Below are positions 27,457-37,885 of a stretch of 64,000 nucleotides of DNA, piece after piece. Where the stretch lies: NCBI RefSeq assembly GCF_017894385.1, contig NZ_CP059560.1, positions 4,534,501 to 4,598,500 on the forward strand. Reading direction: 5' to 3'. This DNA comes from Aromatoleum petrolei. GTDB lineage: Bacteria > Pseudomonadota > Gammaproteobacteria > Burkholderiales > Rhodocyclaceae. The notes beneath the pieces were generated by a model, which saw only the letters and a program-made list of their open reading frames with translations, was not told the origin of the DNA and searched no databases. The translations under genes and the position numbers were made by a program. How positions within the stretch are numbered: the stretch's first letter is position 1; each line of letters starts with the position of its first letter.

Positions 27457-28228
27457 CCTTGCGCCCGCGCTGCACGGCCGGCCGCTGGGCGATTTCGCGC
27501 GCCCAGCGCAGGACGTGCGTGTAGGTGTGCGCTTCGAGGAATTCGGCCGCCTCATACACCTGATTCAGCACGAGGCCTCCGTACCAAGGCCAGATCGCGA
27601 TGTCGGCGATCGTGTAGTCGTCGCCCGCGATGTAGCGCCGCTCGGCCAGCTGGCGGTTCAGCACGTCGAGCTGGCGCTTGGCCTCCATTGCATAGCGGTT
27701 GATCGGGTATTCGTATTTCTCCGGCGCATAGGCGTAGAAATGGCCGAAGCCGCCACCGAGGAAGGGCGCGCTGCCCATCTGCCAGAACAGCCACGACAGG
27801 CACTCGGTGCGCCCGGCGAGCGTCTTCGGCAGGAAGGCGTCGAACTTCTCCGCGAGGTACAGCAGGATCGTGCCGGACTCGAACACCCGTTGCGGCGGAG
27901 TGACGCTGCGGTCGAGCAGGGCTGGGATCTTGGAGTTGGGATTCACCGCGACGAAGCCGCTGCCGAACTGGTCGCCTTCGGTGATGCGGATCAGGTGCGC
28001 ATCGTACTCGGCCCCGGTGATCCCGCATTCGAGCAGTTCCTCCAGCATGATGGTGACCTTCACACCATTCGGCGTCGCCAGCGAATACAGCTGCAACGGG
28101 TGCCTGCCCACCGGCAGCGTCTTCTCGTGCGTGGGGCCCGCGATGGGGCGGTTGATGCTGGCGAACTTGCCGCCGCTCGGGGCCTCCCATTTCCAGACTT
28201 TCGGTGGTGTGTACGTATTGTCGCTCAT
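27350..28228 (-). CDS. yghU: YghU-type glutathione S-transferase / disulfide-bond oxidoreductase
   Basis: The 292-residue enzyme resembles YghU, a nu-class GST that reduces disulfides of glutathione conjugates and hydroperoxides. The thioredoxin-like half has LYSLATPNGVKVTIMLEEL and VNPNSKIPALLD. The helical half has GTILLYLAEKF and YIAGDDYTIADIAIWPWYG. Length matches E. coli YghU (288). ATG 28228 is preceded by GAGGA; the open frame up to 28282 is not needed. Its 3' end overlaps the opposite-strand monooxygenase gene by 107 bases. Confidence 0.9.
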   Translation of the reverse strand: MSDNTYTPPKVWKWEAPSGGKFASINRPIAGPTHEKTLPVGRHPLQLYSLATPNGVKVTIMLEELLECGITGAEYDAHLIRITEGDQFGSGFVAVNPNSKIPALLDRSVTPPQRVFESGTILLYLAEKFDAFLPKTLAGRTECLSWLFWQMGSAPFLGGGFGHFYAYAPEKYEYPINRYAMEAKRQLDVLNRQLAERRYIAGDDYTIADIAIWPWYGGLVLNQVYEAAEFLEAHTYTHVLRWAREIAQRPAVQRGRKVNRTWGEPRDQLRERHDASDFEFRTQDKLATDRDD

Positions 28229-28317
28229 CGAGATGTCCTCAAATCGTCGGCTCGGCACCCGAAGTCCTGCAGCGCTTCGCATTTAGAATATCGAATCCTC
28301 ATCGACATCCCGCGCCC

Positions 28318-28785
28318 ATGAAAATTCCATCGTCCGCATTTCTCGTGCTCATGCTGTGCTCGGCTCCCGTCGTGGCTCAGACGGTGTCCGCCGCGAAGCC
28401 CGCCTCGATGCGCATGGCGCCGCAGCCGTTCAAGGGAACGGATTACAGCGGCGTTTACGACTGCCGGGGCATGGACAGCCATGAAGGACCGTACAACGGT
28501 GTCGTGACCCTGGAGCTCGTGCCGTCACAGAGCAATGGCGAGCATGGTGCCTATCGCTTCAAGCTCGAGGTGTCCGGATATGGCGAGTACCCCGGCCACG
28601 CGGCGGCGAAGGGCAGGGAAATGGGGATCTTTTTCGCGAACACCGATCCGGCGCCCAAGGACTACGGCACCGGACTGGCGTCGTTCACAAAGGCCAAGAA
28701 CGGCAAGTGGACGTTCACGAAGTACTACTACCAGCCCGAATTCAAAGGCGGGAATTTCGGCAACGAGACCTGCTTCCAGCGCTAG
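28318..28785 (+). CDS. Exported protein of unknown function
   Basis: The 155-residue protein starts with a clear signal peptide (MKIPSSAFLVLMLCSAPVVA). The mature part contains DYSGVYDCRGMDSHEGPYNGV and ends NFGNETCFQR, with two cysteines (CRG and ETC) that could form a disulfide in the periplasm. I do not recognise a named family. The ATG lies right after a C-rich stretch with no good Shine-Dalgarno, and the frame is open further upstream to 28204, but the signal peptide decides the start. Confidence 0.7.
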   Translation: MKIPSSAFLVLMLCSAPVVAQTVSAAKPASMRMAPQPFKGTDYSGVYDCRGMDSHEGPYNGVVTLELVPSQSNGEHGAYRFKLEVSGYGEYPGHAAAKGREMGIFFANTDPAPKDYGTGLASFTKAKNGKWTFTKYYYQPEFKGGNFGNETCFQR

Positions 28786-28887
28786 GGCTGTTGAGACATG
28801 ATCTGTGCGTGGGTGGGACCGCGCCGCTTGCGCAAAACCGGGGCGAGGTACGGCCCCGATTCCGCGTCGCGCCGCGATGTCCGTGCG

Positions 28888-29280
28888 TCAGCCGGCCTTG
28901 ACCGCGAGCACTGGGCAGCTGACCTTGAGCAGGAGATCCTGGGCGGTACTGCCGAGGAACAGCTTGCCCACCGGCGAGCGCCTGCGCAGGCCGATGATGA
29001 CGAGGGACGCCTGCAGCCTTTCGGCCATCTCCTCGATCTCCTCGACCGCGCTGTTGCCGCGCACGAACTGCTTGAATTCAGCGTCCACCCCGGACGCGAC
29101 GAGCAGCTTCTCGATGTCCTCCGCGTCGGCGGTGTCGGCGAGCGACGGATCGCTTGCCGTGCCGCCCGGGCCCGCATTGACGACGATGAGATGCTCCTCG
29201 AAACGGCGCGCGAGCTCGATTCCCTTATCGACGGCGGCGCGGCCTTCCGGGCGAGGGGCATAAGCGACGATGATGGTCAT
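28888..29280 (-). CDS. Universal stress protein family
   Basis: The 130-residue protein is a single UspA domain: MTIIVAYAPRPEGRAAVDKGIELA at the start, and LVIIGLRRRSPVGKLFLGSTAQDLL, then CPVLAVKAG. The G-x2-G-x9-G-S/T ATP-binding motif is partly changed: the usual GxxGxxG region reads GLRRRSPVGKLFLGST. So nucleotide binding is possible but not certain. GAGGAATAACC precedes ATG 29280. The upstream in-frame extension to 29415 is not needed. Confidence 0.88.
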   Translation of the reverse strand: MTIIVAYAPRPEGRAAVDKGIELARRFEEHLIVVNAGPGGTASDPSLADTADAEDIEKLLVASGVDAEFKQFVRGNSAVEEIEEMAERLQASLVIIGLRRRSPVGKLFLGSTAQDLLLKVSCPVLAVKAG

Positions 29281-29463
29281 GGTTATTCCTCGTATCGTGT
29301 GACGGCAGGGTTGCCGGCCGGATCGCCTGATTCGCGCCGGCCGGATTGCATGCATCGTACAACACCGCATTCGGAACCGTATTCCTTTGTCGCGAGTCGG
29401 ATGCGATACGCGCACACTGTTTTTTCCTCATTCCACTGTTTCACGACGAAAGCTTCTGCCCCC

Positions 29464-29925
29464 ATGACTGTCAACCAACTCTCCTGCGGCCTGCTGGTCA
29501 TCAATGAGCGCGCCGAGCTGCTTCTCGGTCACTCGACGGGGAGCAGTCACTGGGATCTGCCCAAGGGGCTCCTCGAGGAAGGCGAAGAGCCGATGACTTG
29601 CGCACTGCGGGAGGCTCACGAAGAGTTCGGTCTCGAGTTCACGTCCGATCGCCTCGTCGACATTGGTCGCCACGCCTACTACCGGGGCAAGGACTTGCAC
29701 CTGTTTGCCGTCGTCACCACAACAAGCGAGGTCCGGCCCGAACTCTGCCGATGCACCAGTTACTTCGCCCACTATGAAACCGGCCGGCAGGTGCCCGAAA
29801 TCGATGCTTTCGCCTGGACCGCCGATGCGCAGTTGCCGTCCGTGCTGGCGAACAGCATGCGGCGACTGCTTGTCGACCGGGGGCTGCTTGCGAACGCACG
29901 AACGCTGGCCTCCCCGAGCAGATGA
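29464..29925 (+). CDS. NUDIX hydrolase
   Basis: The 153-residue protein hydrolyses a nucleoside diphosphate linked to another moiety. The complete Nudix box is visible (G-x5-E-x7-REAHEEFG, from GLLEEGEEPMTCALREAHEEFGL), preceded by HWDLPKG. The frame is open far upstream, but ATG 29464 gives the usual start (MTVNQLSCGLLVINERAELLLG). The HAD-type hydrolase follows 15 bases later, so the two are likely cotranscribed. The substrate is not predictable. Confidence 0.9.
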   Translation: MTVNQLSCGLLVINERAELLLGHSTGSSHWDLPKGLLEEGEEPMTCALREAHEEFGLEFTSDRLVDIGRHAYYRGKDLHLFAVVTTTSEVRPELCRCTSYFAHYETGRQVPEIDAFAWTADAQLPSVLANSMRRLLVDRGLLANARTLASPSR

Positions 29926-29940
29926 GGTAAGCTCGCCCGC

Positions 29941-30633
29941 ATGCGCAACCTGCAAACGATCCGGGCCATATCGCTCGACCTCGACGATACCTTGTGGCCC
30001 ATCTGGCCCACCATCGAGCGCGCGGAAAAGGTCCTCCACGAGTGGCTCGTCGTCAACGCGCCAATGACGGCCGAGCGCTACCCCACGCCGCAGACACTGC
30101 GCCAGATCCGCAACGCGATGGAACTGCAGCGACCGGATCTTGCGCACGACCTCGCCGCATTGCGCCGCGAATCGATCCGCGTCGCGCTTTCCAGTTCGGG
30201 CGACGACCCGGAACTGGCGGAGCCCGCCTTCGAGCTCTTCTTCGCCGAGCGCCAGAACGTCACCCTTTTCCCGGACGCATTGCCCGCGCTGGAGTTCCTC
30301 GCCGCGCGCTATCCGCTGGTGAGCCTCACCAACGGCAATGCCGAGCTCGGGCGCATCGGACTGGAGCCGTTCTTCGTCGCCAGTGTCGCCGCGACGAAGA
30401 TAGGCCTGTCCAAACCCGATCCGAGGATCTTCCATGCCGCTGCCGACGCGGCGGGAGTCCAGTCGCATGAGGTGCTGCACGTGGGCGACGACATGCTGCT
30501 GGACGTCCTGGGCGCGCTCAAGTCCGGCATGCAGGCTGCCTGGCTCAACCGTACGCAGGCGACGTGGCCGCACGATGAGCGTCCGGACCTGGAATTGTCG
30601 AGCCTCGGCGATCTGTGCGACGCACTGAGATGA
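29941..30633 (+). CDS. HAD-superfamily phosphatase
   Basis: The 230-residue protein has the HAD motifs in order: motif I SLDLDDTLWP, motif II SLTNGNAEL, the motif III lysine in TKIGLSKPDPRIF, and motif IV HVGDDMLLDVLGALK. It resembles the haloacid dehalogenase-like YjjG/YigB group of nucleotide or sugar phosphatases with a helical cap. It starts 15 bases after the Nudix gene. The convergent katG ends 61 bases downstream. Confidence 0.9.
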   Translation: MRNLQTIRAISLDLDDTLWPIWPTIERAEKVLHEWLVVNAPMTAERYPTPQTLRQIRNAMELQRPDLAHDLAALRRESIRVALSSSGDDPELAEPAFELFFAERQNVTLFPDALPALEFLAARYPLVSLTNGNAELGRIGLEPFFVASVAATKIGLSKPDPRIFHAAADAAGVQSHEVLHVGDDMLLDVLGALKSGMQAAWLNRTQATWPHDERPDLELSSLGDLCDALR

Positions 30634-30694
30634 GGCGATTCCGGCGCCGAGCGGATCCGCCCCGCGCCGAGATCCCCGGAACGTCGCGTTCAGA

Positions 30695-33187
<2,493 letters not shown>

Positions 33188-33213
33188 AAAGGCCTGCACG
33201 AGTGCAGGCCTTT
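33188..33213 (-). terminator. Displaced terminator of the tRNA-fMet gene
   Basis: An 11-bp perfect stem (AAAGGCCTGCA/TGCAGGCCTTT) with a CGAG loop, followed on the minus strand by GTCTTTTCGG. It stands 9 bases beyond the copy of the tRNA CCA end at 33222, the usual place for a tRNA terminator. The tRNA itself is now 12.6 kb away, so this hairpin was most likely separated from it by the island. Confidence 0.75.
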
Positions 33214-33221
33214 GATTTATT

Positions 33222-33240
33222 TGGTTGCGGGGGCAGGATT
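33222..33240. repeat. Left attachment site (19-bp direct repeat)
   Basis: The 19 bases TGGTTGCGGGGGCAGGATT are identical to 45798-45816, the last 19 bases of tRNA-fMet. The bases on both sides differ (t/g before, a/t after), so the identity is exactly 19 bp. This marks the left end of the integrated element. Confidence 0.9.
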
Positions 33241-33467
33241 AGACATTTATTTCACGGCTCCCGTTGCCATCATCTTGCCGGCAAGCGGACGACGTATCCG
33301 AAGTGCCACGCGAAGGAAGAACCGGCCCATCTGAGCCTGTGCTGCCAGCATCCGTTCCGCTGTTCCGACGTATTTTCATTCACGAACTCGTGACCAGAGG
33401 CCGTTCGACGCCAATAGCTGCGCACCTAAGCGCCAGTCGAAACCTTGTGAATCGCACAATTATTTCC

Positions 33468-33481
33468 TTGATGCATATCAA
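33468..33481. promoter_or_regulatory. Perfect FNR/ANR-type box
   Basis: TTGATGCATATCAA matches the FNR consensus TTGAT-N4-ATCAA exactly. Its centre (33474.5) is about 41 bases before a possible start near 33516, where TACAAA at 33504-33509 can serve as the -10 element. This is the class II geometry of an FNR-activated promoter. It lies just upstream of the riboswitch leader, on the plus strand direction. Confidence 0.6.
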
Positions 33482-33544
33482 GTTGGCATCGATATGCGCG
33501 CTTTACAAACTGTTTCATATCAATTCAGAATTGGGTTATTCTAT

Positions 33545-33640
33545 CTAAATCGGCATACCGTTCGGAAACGGCGGGACGCAAAGCCTTCGGACCTGTTCCC
33601 TAAATGGGATGGTGGCCGGGCTGCACACCTGGATGCAGAG
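33545..33640 (+). ncRNA. Probable c-di-GMP-I (GEMM) riboswitch aptamer
   Basis: The leader contains the conserved GEMM-I elements in order: GGCATACC (compare GGCAAACC), a hairpin CCGTTCGGAAACGG, the near-invariant GGGACGCAAAGCC at 33573-33585, a second hairpin ACCTGTTCCC-TAAA-TGGGATGGT, and GGTGGCCGGGCTGC at 33611-33624 (compare GGTAGCCGGGNTACC). It would bind cyclic di-GMP. The closing P1 helix is not obvious to me, so the outer boundaries are approximate. It lies 71 bases before the Sel1-repeat gene. Confidence 0.72.
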
Positions 33641-33654
33641 GTGTCGTCTCACTT

Positions 33655-33705
33655 CTCCTCGGACTGCTCGGGCTAACGTATCGCGGTCAACCGCAGTCCT
33701 CGGAG
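33655..33705 (+). promoter_or_regulatory. Shine-Dalgarno-masking hairpin (expression platform)
   Basis: GGACTGC (33661-33667) pairs perfectly with GCAGTCC (33693-33699). After a TC/TC internal loop, CTCC (33655-33658) pairs with GGAG (33702-33705), the ribosome site of the gene starting at 33711. Upstream, two competing stems are possible: CTGCA/TGCAG (33621-33638) or ACACCT/AGGTGT (33625-33644). This gives a plausible switch from aptamer to ribosome-site access. Confidence 0.6.
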
Positions 33706-33710
33706 GTGTA

Positions 33711-34748
33711 ATGCGCTCGAAGTGGCATCTATTCACGTTAGGCGCCCTATTATCTTTGTGGGCACACATATCCTTCGCCGCGCTAACGCAAGAAGAAGTT
33801 GACTACCTGACAGGCAATCCGGAGCGCGCGATTGCCGAGTTGGTCGGGCCAGCAAAAGGCGGGGATATATCAGCACAATACCTAATTTCCCATGCCTATC
33901 GACTCCGCAAAGACGAACGGGAGGCCGACGCTTGGCTAAGGACCGCCGCGACAGGTGGACACCCGGATGCACAGTTTGACTTTGCTCTGACCCTTTCCCA
34001 GCGGGGAAAAGGTAACGATGCGCTCGCGTGGTTCGAGCGAGCCATGGCGAAGGGGCACGTGGGCGCCAAGACAGAAGTTGCCTGGAGCCTCTATTTCGGT
34101 CACTCAGGTATGACCGATAAGGCTACGGCTATCCGATTGCGCAAGGAAGCTGCAGAGGCTAATGACCGAGTTGCCCAGTTTTGGCTTGGTGACGCATACC
34201 GCTTTGGGCTGGACGGCTACGCAGTGGACTATGAGGCCGCAGCCCTTTGGCTCAAGAAGGCGGCGGACCAAGGTCTTAGGGAGGCAAAGGCTGAGCTGGG
34301 TGACGTGTACCTGGTGCCACGCTCCAGCGGAAATCCAAAATTTCGCCCGTATAGCGGGCACGAATTGTATGAGGAGGCAGGGAATCTCGGCCACGCAGGT
34401 GCCCAGTTCATGGCTGGGTTACTGTATATGCAGGGGAAGGGAAAAGTCATGACGCCGGATTACGACGGGGCCCGAAAGTGGTTTGCTCAAGTCATAAATA
34501 ATGAGGAAGCCTCTCCTGAACAAAAAAAGAAGGCTCAGCTCTTAACGGCAGAGGCAGTCAAATTGAGAGAAATGCAACTGGCAGACGCGAAAAAAGTGCG
34601 GGGGAGAACCGGGGCTTTCGCGGGTGACCTAGTTCCACTGGATAGCGCGAGCTCATCTCACTTCTCCGGGGTAAACCGCCTTCCGATGCCGGGAGATTTC
34701 AGATATTGCGAAGTCTTTGGGTCGAGCGATTCCGGAAACTGTCGGTAA
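33711..34748 (+). CDS. Exported Sel1-like/TPR repeat protein
   Basis: The 345-residue protein has a signal peptide (MRSKWHLFTLGALLSLWAHISFA) and then about six Sel1-like repeats of 36 residues, such as AQYLISHAYRLRKDEREADAWLRTAATGG, AQFWLGDAYRFGLDGYAVDYEAAALWLKKAADQG and AQFMAGLLYMQGKGKVMTPDYDGARKWF. Such repeats are protein-binding scaffolds in envelope or signalling systems. GGAGG is 5 bases before ATG 33711. The longer frame from 33609 would overlap the riboswitch and is rejected. It is the first gene of the island cargo. Confidence 0.85.
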   Translation: MRSKWHLFTLGALLSLWAHISFAALTQEEVDYLTGNPERAIAELVGPAKGGDISAQYLISHAYRLRKDEREADAWLRTAATGGHPDAQFDFALTLSQRGKGNDALAWFERAMAKGHVGAKTEVAWSLYFGHSGMTDKATAIRLRKEAAEANDRVAQFWLGDAYRFGLDGYAVDYEAAALWLKKAADQGLREAKAELGDVYLVPRSSGNPKFRPYSGHELYEEAGNLGHAGAQFMAGLLYMQGKGKVMTPDYDGARKWFAQVINNEEASPEQKKKAQLLTAEAVKLREMQLADAKKVRGRTGAFAGDLVPLDSASSSHFSGVNRLPMPGDFRYCEVFGSSDSGNCR

Positions 34749-34852
34749 GCCGCTGTGGCTGCCTAGCCTCTCCGCCGCTATCCACTTCGTATTTTGACTA
34801 AATGGTGGCGACTCAAAGGTAATCCCATTCCACGCTGTCTAGAGAGGTGAAA

Positions 34853-35314
34853 ATGCTTCACTTTCGTTTGCCCCTGCTGCTTGTTGCCCTGCTTGGGCTT
34901 TCCGGCTGTGCCACCACACTGTCCCACGTTGCCGGCTATAAGGCCGGGGACGTGATGCGCTTTCGTGCCCAAAAAATCGTCGACAAGGCCGAACAAGCCA
35001 AGATTTGCGATCAATTCAAGGACGGCAAGATTACTGTCGCGCAGTGCAAAGAGCGCACGCTCGCAGTCCTTGAGATTGAACGGAAGCTCCTGGACCTCAC
35101 CACGGCTCAAGTCGTGATGCTGATACCTGAGCCACTGGGTGTCGGAGATGTTGTTCAGTACAAGCTCGCCGGCATGCTCCATGAAGTGAATGGGCCCGAG
35201 CCAGAGTATCAAGGCATCATCTGCCGCGGGACCGACACGGTGTGTCTGACCGACCCCAAGCGTGGCACCACGGGCAAGGTTGACCCCATTACCGGCGTCG
35301 CTTCGGGCACCTGA
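34853..35314 (+). CDS. Putative lipoprotein
   Basis: The 153-residue protein starts MLHFRLPLLLVALLGLSGCATT, with a lipobox LSGC that predicts lipid attachment at Cys and export. The mature part is mixed, with three further cysteines (KICDQF, AQCKER, GIICRGTDTVC). No family is recognised. AGAGG lies 5 bases upstream of ATG 34853; a GTG two codons earlier is possible. There is a 104-base gap after the Sel1 gene. Confidence 0.75.
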   Translation: MLHFRLPLLLVALLGLSGCATTLSHVAGYKAGDVMRFRAQKIVDKAEQAKICDQFKDGKITVAQCKERTLAVLEIERKLLDLTTAQVVMLIPEPLGVGDVVQYKLAGMLHEVNGPEPEYQGIICRGTDTVCLTDPKRGTTGKVDPITGVASGT

Positions 35315-35434
35315 AAAGACATGAACGTCTAGTCGACCGACGGGCAGGCCGGGTTGAGTTGCGGATGCAGAACGGCGCGCTCTTCAGCCGCAAAGTCTAC
35401 GCACCCGTTGGGACCACCAAATTTTATCCACCTC

Positions 35435-36412
35435 ATGCCCCCATCAACGCCGCAGTCTCGCCGCCGGGCCAAAGTTCTGTTGGCGTTTAGCCTTGTCGGA
35501 GCCCTGACCCCGCTGACGACTGGGCTGCCCGAAAGCCATTCAACGCTCGCTTGGCTGCTCGACCTTGCGTCCCACTGGCAGTGGGTGTATCTCGTGTTTG
35601 GCGGGGTGTGCGCGACGTGGCTCCTGGCCATAGGCTCGTATGCCTGGGCGCTTTCGGGCCTAAGTGCTCTGGCGCTTGGCTGGGGATTCGCGAGCCCAGA
35701 GACTTATGCGGTCGTGCCCCGACCGCAGCAGTCGCTCACCGTCGTAACGGCTAATCTGCACGGCGAGAATCCGTCGCCTTTGCACGGATGGGCCGAGAGC
35801 CTCGGCGCTGATGTGGTAGTCATGCAGGAAGTCACGCCATCGGTCGCGGGCGAGTTCGGGCGCTGGGAGCGCTTCCCGCATCGGGTCGTGCACGTACAGG
35901 AGGGACCGTTCGGTCTCGCCGTGTTGTCCCGCCATCCTCTTGCTTTGAGTGAAGTCCGCGAGGCGCACGGGCAAACGCCCCATATCCGCACCCGTGTACG
36001 TATTGGTGCCATCGAGGTCGCGCTCTCCGCCCTGCATCCGATGCCGCCCGTAAACTCGCATTATCACGTGCTGCGTGCCGCGCTGTTTGAGTCGGAGGCA
36101 AGCTGGGCGGTCGGCACAATGCTACCCGCTATTATCGCAGGCGACCTCAATGCGACGCCCTGGTCCACTGCCATGCATCCTTTCGCAGCGCATGGCCTGC
36201 GGCGGGCGACTGGCCTTGAACCGACGTGGCCCGCCCTCCTGCCAGCAATTCCCATCGACCAGGTCGTCGTGAGCCCCCACTGGCGCGTCGTTGACCGTGG
36301 AGTCGGCCCACGCATGGGCTCAGACCATCGCCCGGTCTACGTTGTACTGGGACTCCCATCCACGGTACCAAATGAAGCGGAAGCTCTAACCAACAGCACC
36401 GAAGAGCCTTGA
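35435..36412 (+). CDS. Membrane-anchored endonuclease/exonuclease/phosphatase family protein
   Basis: The 325-residue protein starts with two or three membrane helices (about 10-95: VLLAFSLVGALTPL, WVYLVFGGVCATWLLAIG, LSGLSALALGWGFA), then an EEP domain. The catalytic residues are visible: Asn in VVTANLHGEN, Glu in VVVMQEVTP, Asp/Asn in IIAGDLNATPWS, and the Asp-His pair in MGSDHRPVYVVLG. The layout resembles YafD-type proteins, and the domain would face the periplasm. The substrate (nucleic acid, lipid or phosphate ester) is open. The start lacks a good ribosome site, and the frame is open upstream to a TTG at 35354. Confidence 0.82.
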   Translation: MPPSTPQSRRRAKVLLAFSLVGALTPLTTGLPESHSTLAWLLDLASHWQWVYLVFGGVCATWLLAIGSYAWALSGLSALALGWGFASPETYAVVPRPQQSLTVVTANLHGENPSPLHGWAESLGADVVVMQEVTPSVAGEFGRWERFPHRVVHVQEGPFGLAVLSRHPLALSEVREAHGQTPHIRTRVRIGAIEVALSALHPMPPVNSHYHVLRAALFESEASWAVGTMLPAIIAGDLNATPWSTAMHPFAAHGLRRATGLEPTWPALLPAIPIDQVVVSPHWRVVDRGVGPRMGSDHRPVYVVLGLPSTVPNEAEALTNSTEEP

Positions 36413-36413
36413 T

Positions 36414-36442
36414 TTGACATGCAGATTGGATGCAAATAGAAA
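36414..36442 (+). promoter_or_regulatory. Candidate sigma-70 promoter
   Basis: TTGACA at 36414-36419 and TAGAAA at 36437-36442, spaced 17 bases, in an AT-rich gap 51 bases upstream of ATG 36493. The exact -35 hexamer and spacing suggest an internal promoter for the second half of the cargo. Confidence 0.5.
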
Positions 36443-36492
36443 ATAGTCTATTCGACAGGCTGTGTTTTAACAATTCACGGGAGGAAGTTCGT

Positions 36493-36894
36493 ATGCACCA
36501 CAAAGTTCGCGCCGCATTGGCGGCGGGTTTCGCGCTGTTTAGCATCCATGCGGTCGCTGCAACTCAGCAGCAGTTAGTTGAGGCCGCCGAAGGCGAGCGC
36601 TTGTTCCGATACATTGCCAAGTCCTGCGGTGGAAAAAAATACGCTTCGAATTATGTGGCGTTCTCAAAGCGTTACATCAAGTCGCTAGGCGCGAATGCAG
36701 ATGAATCAAAACAGTTTGAGCGCATCGCGTCGCAGGTCATGAACCAACGGTTAAGTGAAAAGGACATTGCTGATTGTCCGAATCTAATATCTCAGCTGAA
36801 TGAGTCAGTTACCGTCCGCGAGCAGGCGATGCAAGCCGTTGCAGCGGGGAAGGACGCATTGAGGGAACTTGAGAAGCTGAACAACGAGAAGTGA
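36493..36894 (+). CDS. Small exported protein of unknown function
   Basis: The 133-residue protein has a signal peptide (MHHKVRAALAAGFALFSIHAVAA) and a mostly helical mature part with two cysteines (KSCGGKKY and ADCPNL). I do not recognise a family. GGGAGG, 8 bases upstream, decides the start at 36493 over the frame's open end at 36430. It has its own candidate promoter. Confidence 0.7.
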   Translation: MHHKVRAALAAGFALFSIHAVAATQQQLVEAAEGERLFRYIAKSCGGKKYASNYVAFSKRYIKSLGANADESKQFERIASQVMNQRLSEKDIADCPNLISQLNESVTVREQAMQAVAAGKDALRELEKLNNEK

Positions 36895-37057
36895 GCGTTC
36901 TGACCAGGCGCGCGGCAATTGGCTCATTATGGTGACTTGTAACAACATCAAGGAAACGAGCGAACAAAAAGCTACACCTAAGCGGCCGTAGTAAAGGATC
37001 ACGATTTAGAATCGAGACTGAATTTTCGGATTAGACTTGCGAGTTAGAGGAGGCACG

Positions 37058-37654
37058 GTGGCTACCGCATTGCGTTTGTTGTCAGGGCTTGCATTCAGCT
37101 TTCTTTATATCAATGCCTTTGCATTCACATCAATTTCGGCAATTGACGGCCACGTGCTAGAGACGTGGTCCAGGACAAGCAATTACGAATCCCAAAAGGA
37201 AGCAGATGCTCACGCTTTGGAGGGCTGCCGCGTTGAAGCACGTAAGAGTGGCATAGGCAACCTTGCAAGCAAGTGCAAGATTGCGATGCGCGCAAAAGGC
37301 CCCGGATATGGAGCAATCGTCTGTGGCGATGGCGGGTGCAGTTGGATCACCGGTGCTGAATCATCCCAAGCCGCAGTGGATGCGGCATACGACGGTTGCA
37401 GTAAGAATTACAATAATTGCCCGTCCGAAAACATCAAGTACTGGGAGGACTTCGCCGGGTTTTCTGCGAAGCCGGTAGCGAATGTAACCGGTGGCGATTG
37501 CAGGCCTCGTACAGCCACACTCCGTTGCCAATCAACCTGCAGCAATGGAGATTGCATCGTTTCCTATGAGAATGGATGCAAGATGCATGTCAAGGTTAAC
37601 TCGCGGTTTGATAACTTCCAAAATCAGTGGGTCTATCCCGCCCCCTCCTGCTGA
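37058..37654 (+). CDS. Cysteine-rich exported protein (DUF4189-like)
   Basis: The 198-residue product begins at GTG 37058 with GGAGG six bases upstream and has a signal peptide (ATALRLLSGLAFSFLYINAFAF). The mature part has many cysteines (AHALEGCRVEARKSG, ASKCKIAMRAKG, VCGDGGCSWITG, AYDGCSKNYNNCPSE). The paired pattern of an Ala-rich helix plus cysteine is reminiscent of DUF4189 secreted proteins. The C-terminal third has five to seven more cysteines. The GTG start is inferred; a TTG at 37037 is possible. Function is unknown. Confidence 0.68.
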   Translation: MATALRLLSGLAFSFLYINAFAFTSISAIDGHVLETWSRTSNYESQKEADAHALEGCRVEARKSGIGNLASKCKIAMRAKGPGYGAIVCGDGGCSWITGAESSQAAVDAAYDGCSKNYNNCPSENIKYWEDFAGFSAKPVANVTGGDCRPRTATLRCQSTCSNGDCIVSYENGCKMHVKVNSRFDNFQNQWVYPAPSC

Positions 37655-37885
37655 GAGCTATTCGGAGTGCCCCCTGATCTTCGATTGGAGATCAGGGTGT
37701 GGTGTAGAGCATTTATCCAATCTCACCGCGGCGGCATCGCAGCGCCAACACGCACGAACCTACCAGAACCCCCAACAGGTCGCGTTCTTGCCGTTCATTC
37801 ATTTACACAGTGTTAAGTCGAGCCTGCCCCCTTTTTCAGTGCATAAGAATGAGTGCGATGCGCCTATTCAGTGGAAGATGACGTC

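Noticed and set aside
33609..33710. Upstream start for the Sel1-repeat protein
   Set aside because: It would translate through the riboswitch and hairpin and remove the signal peptide from the N terminus.
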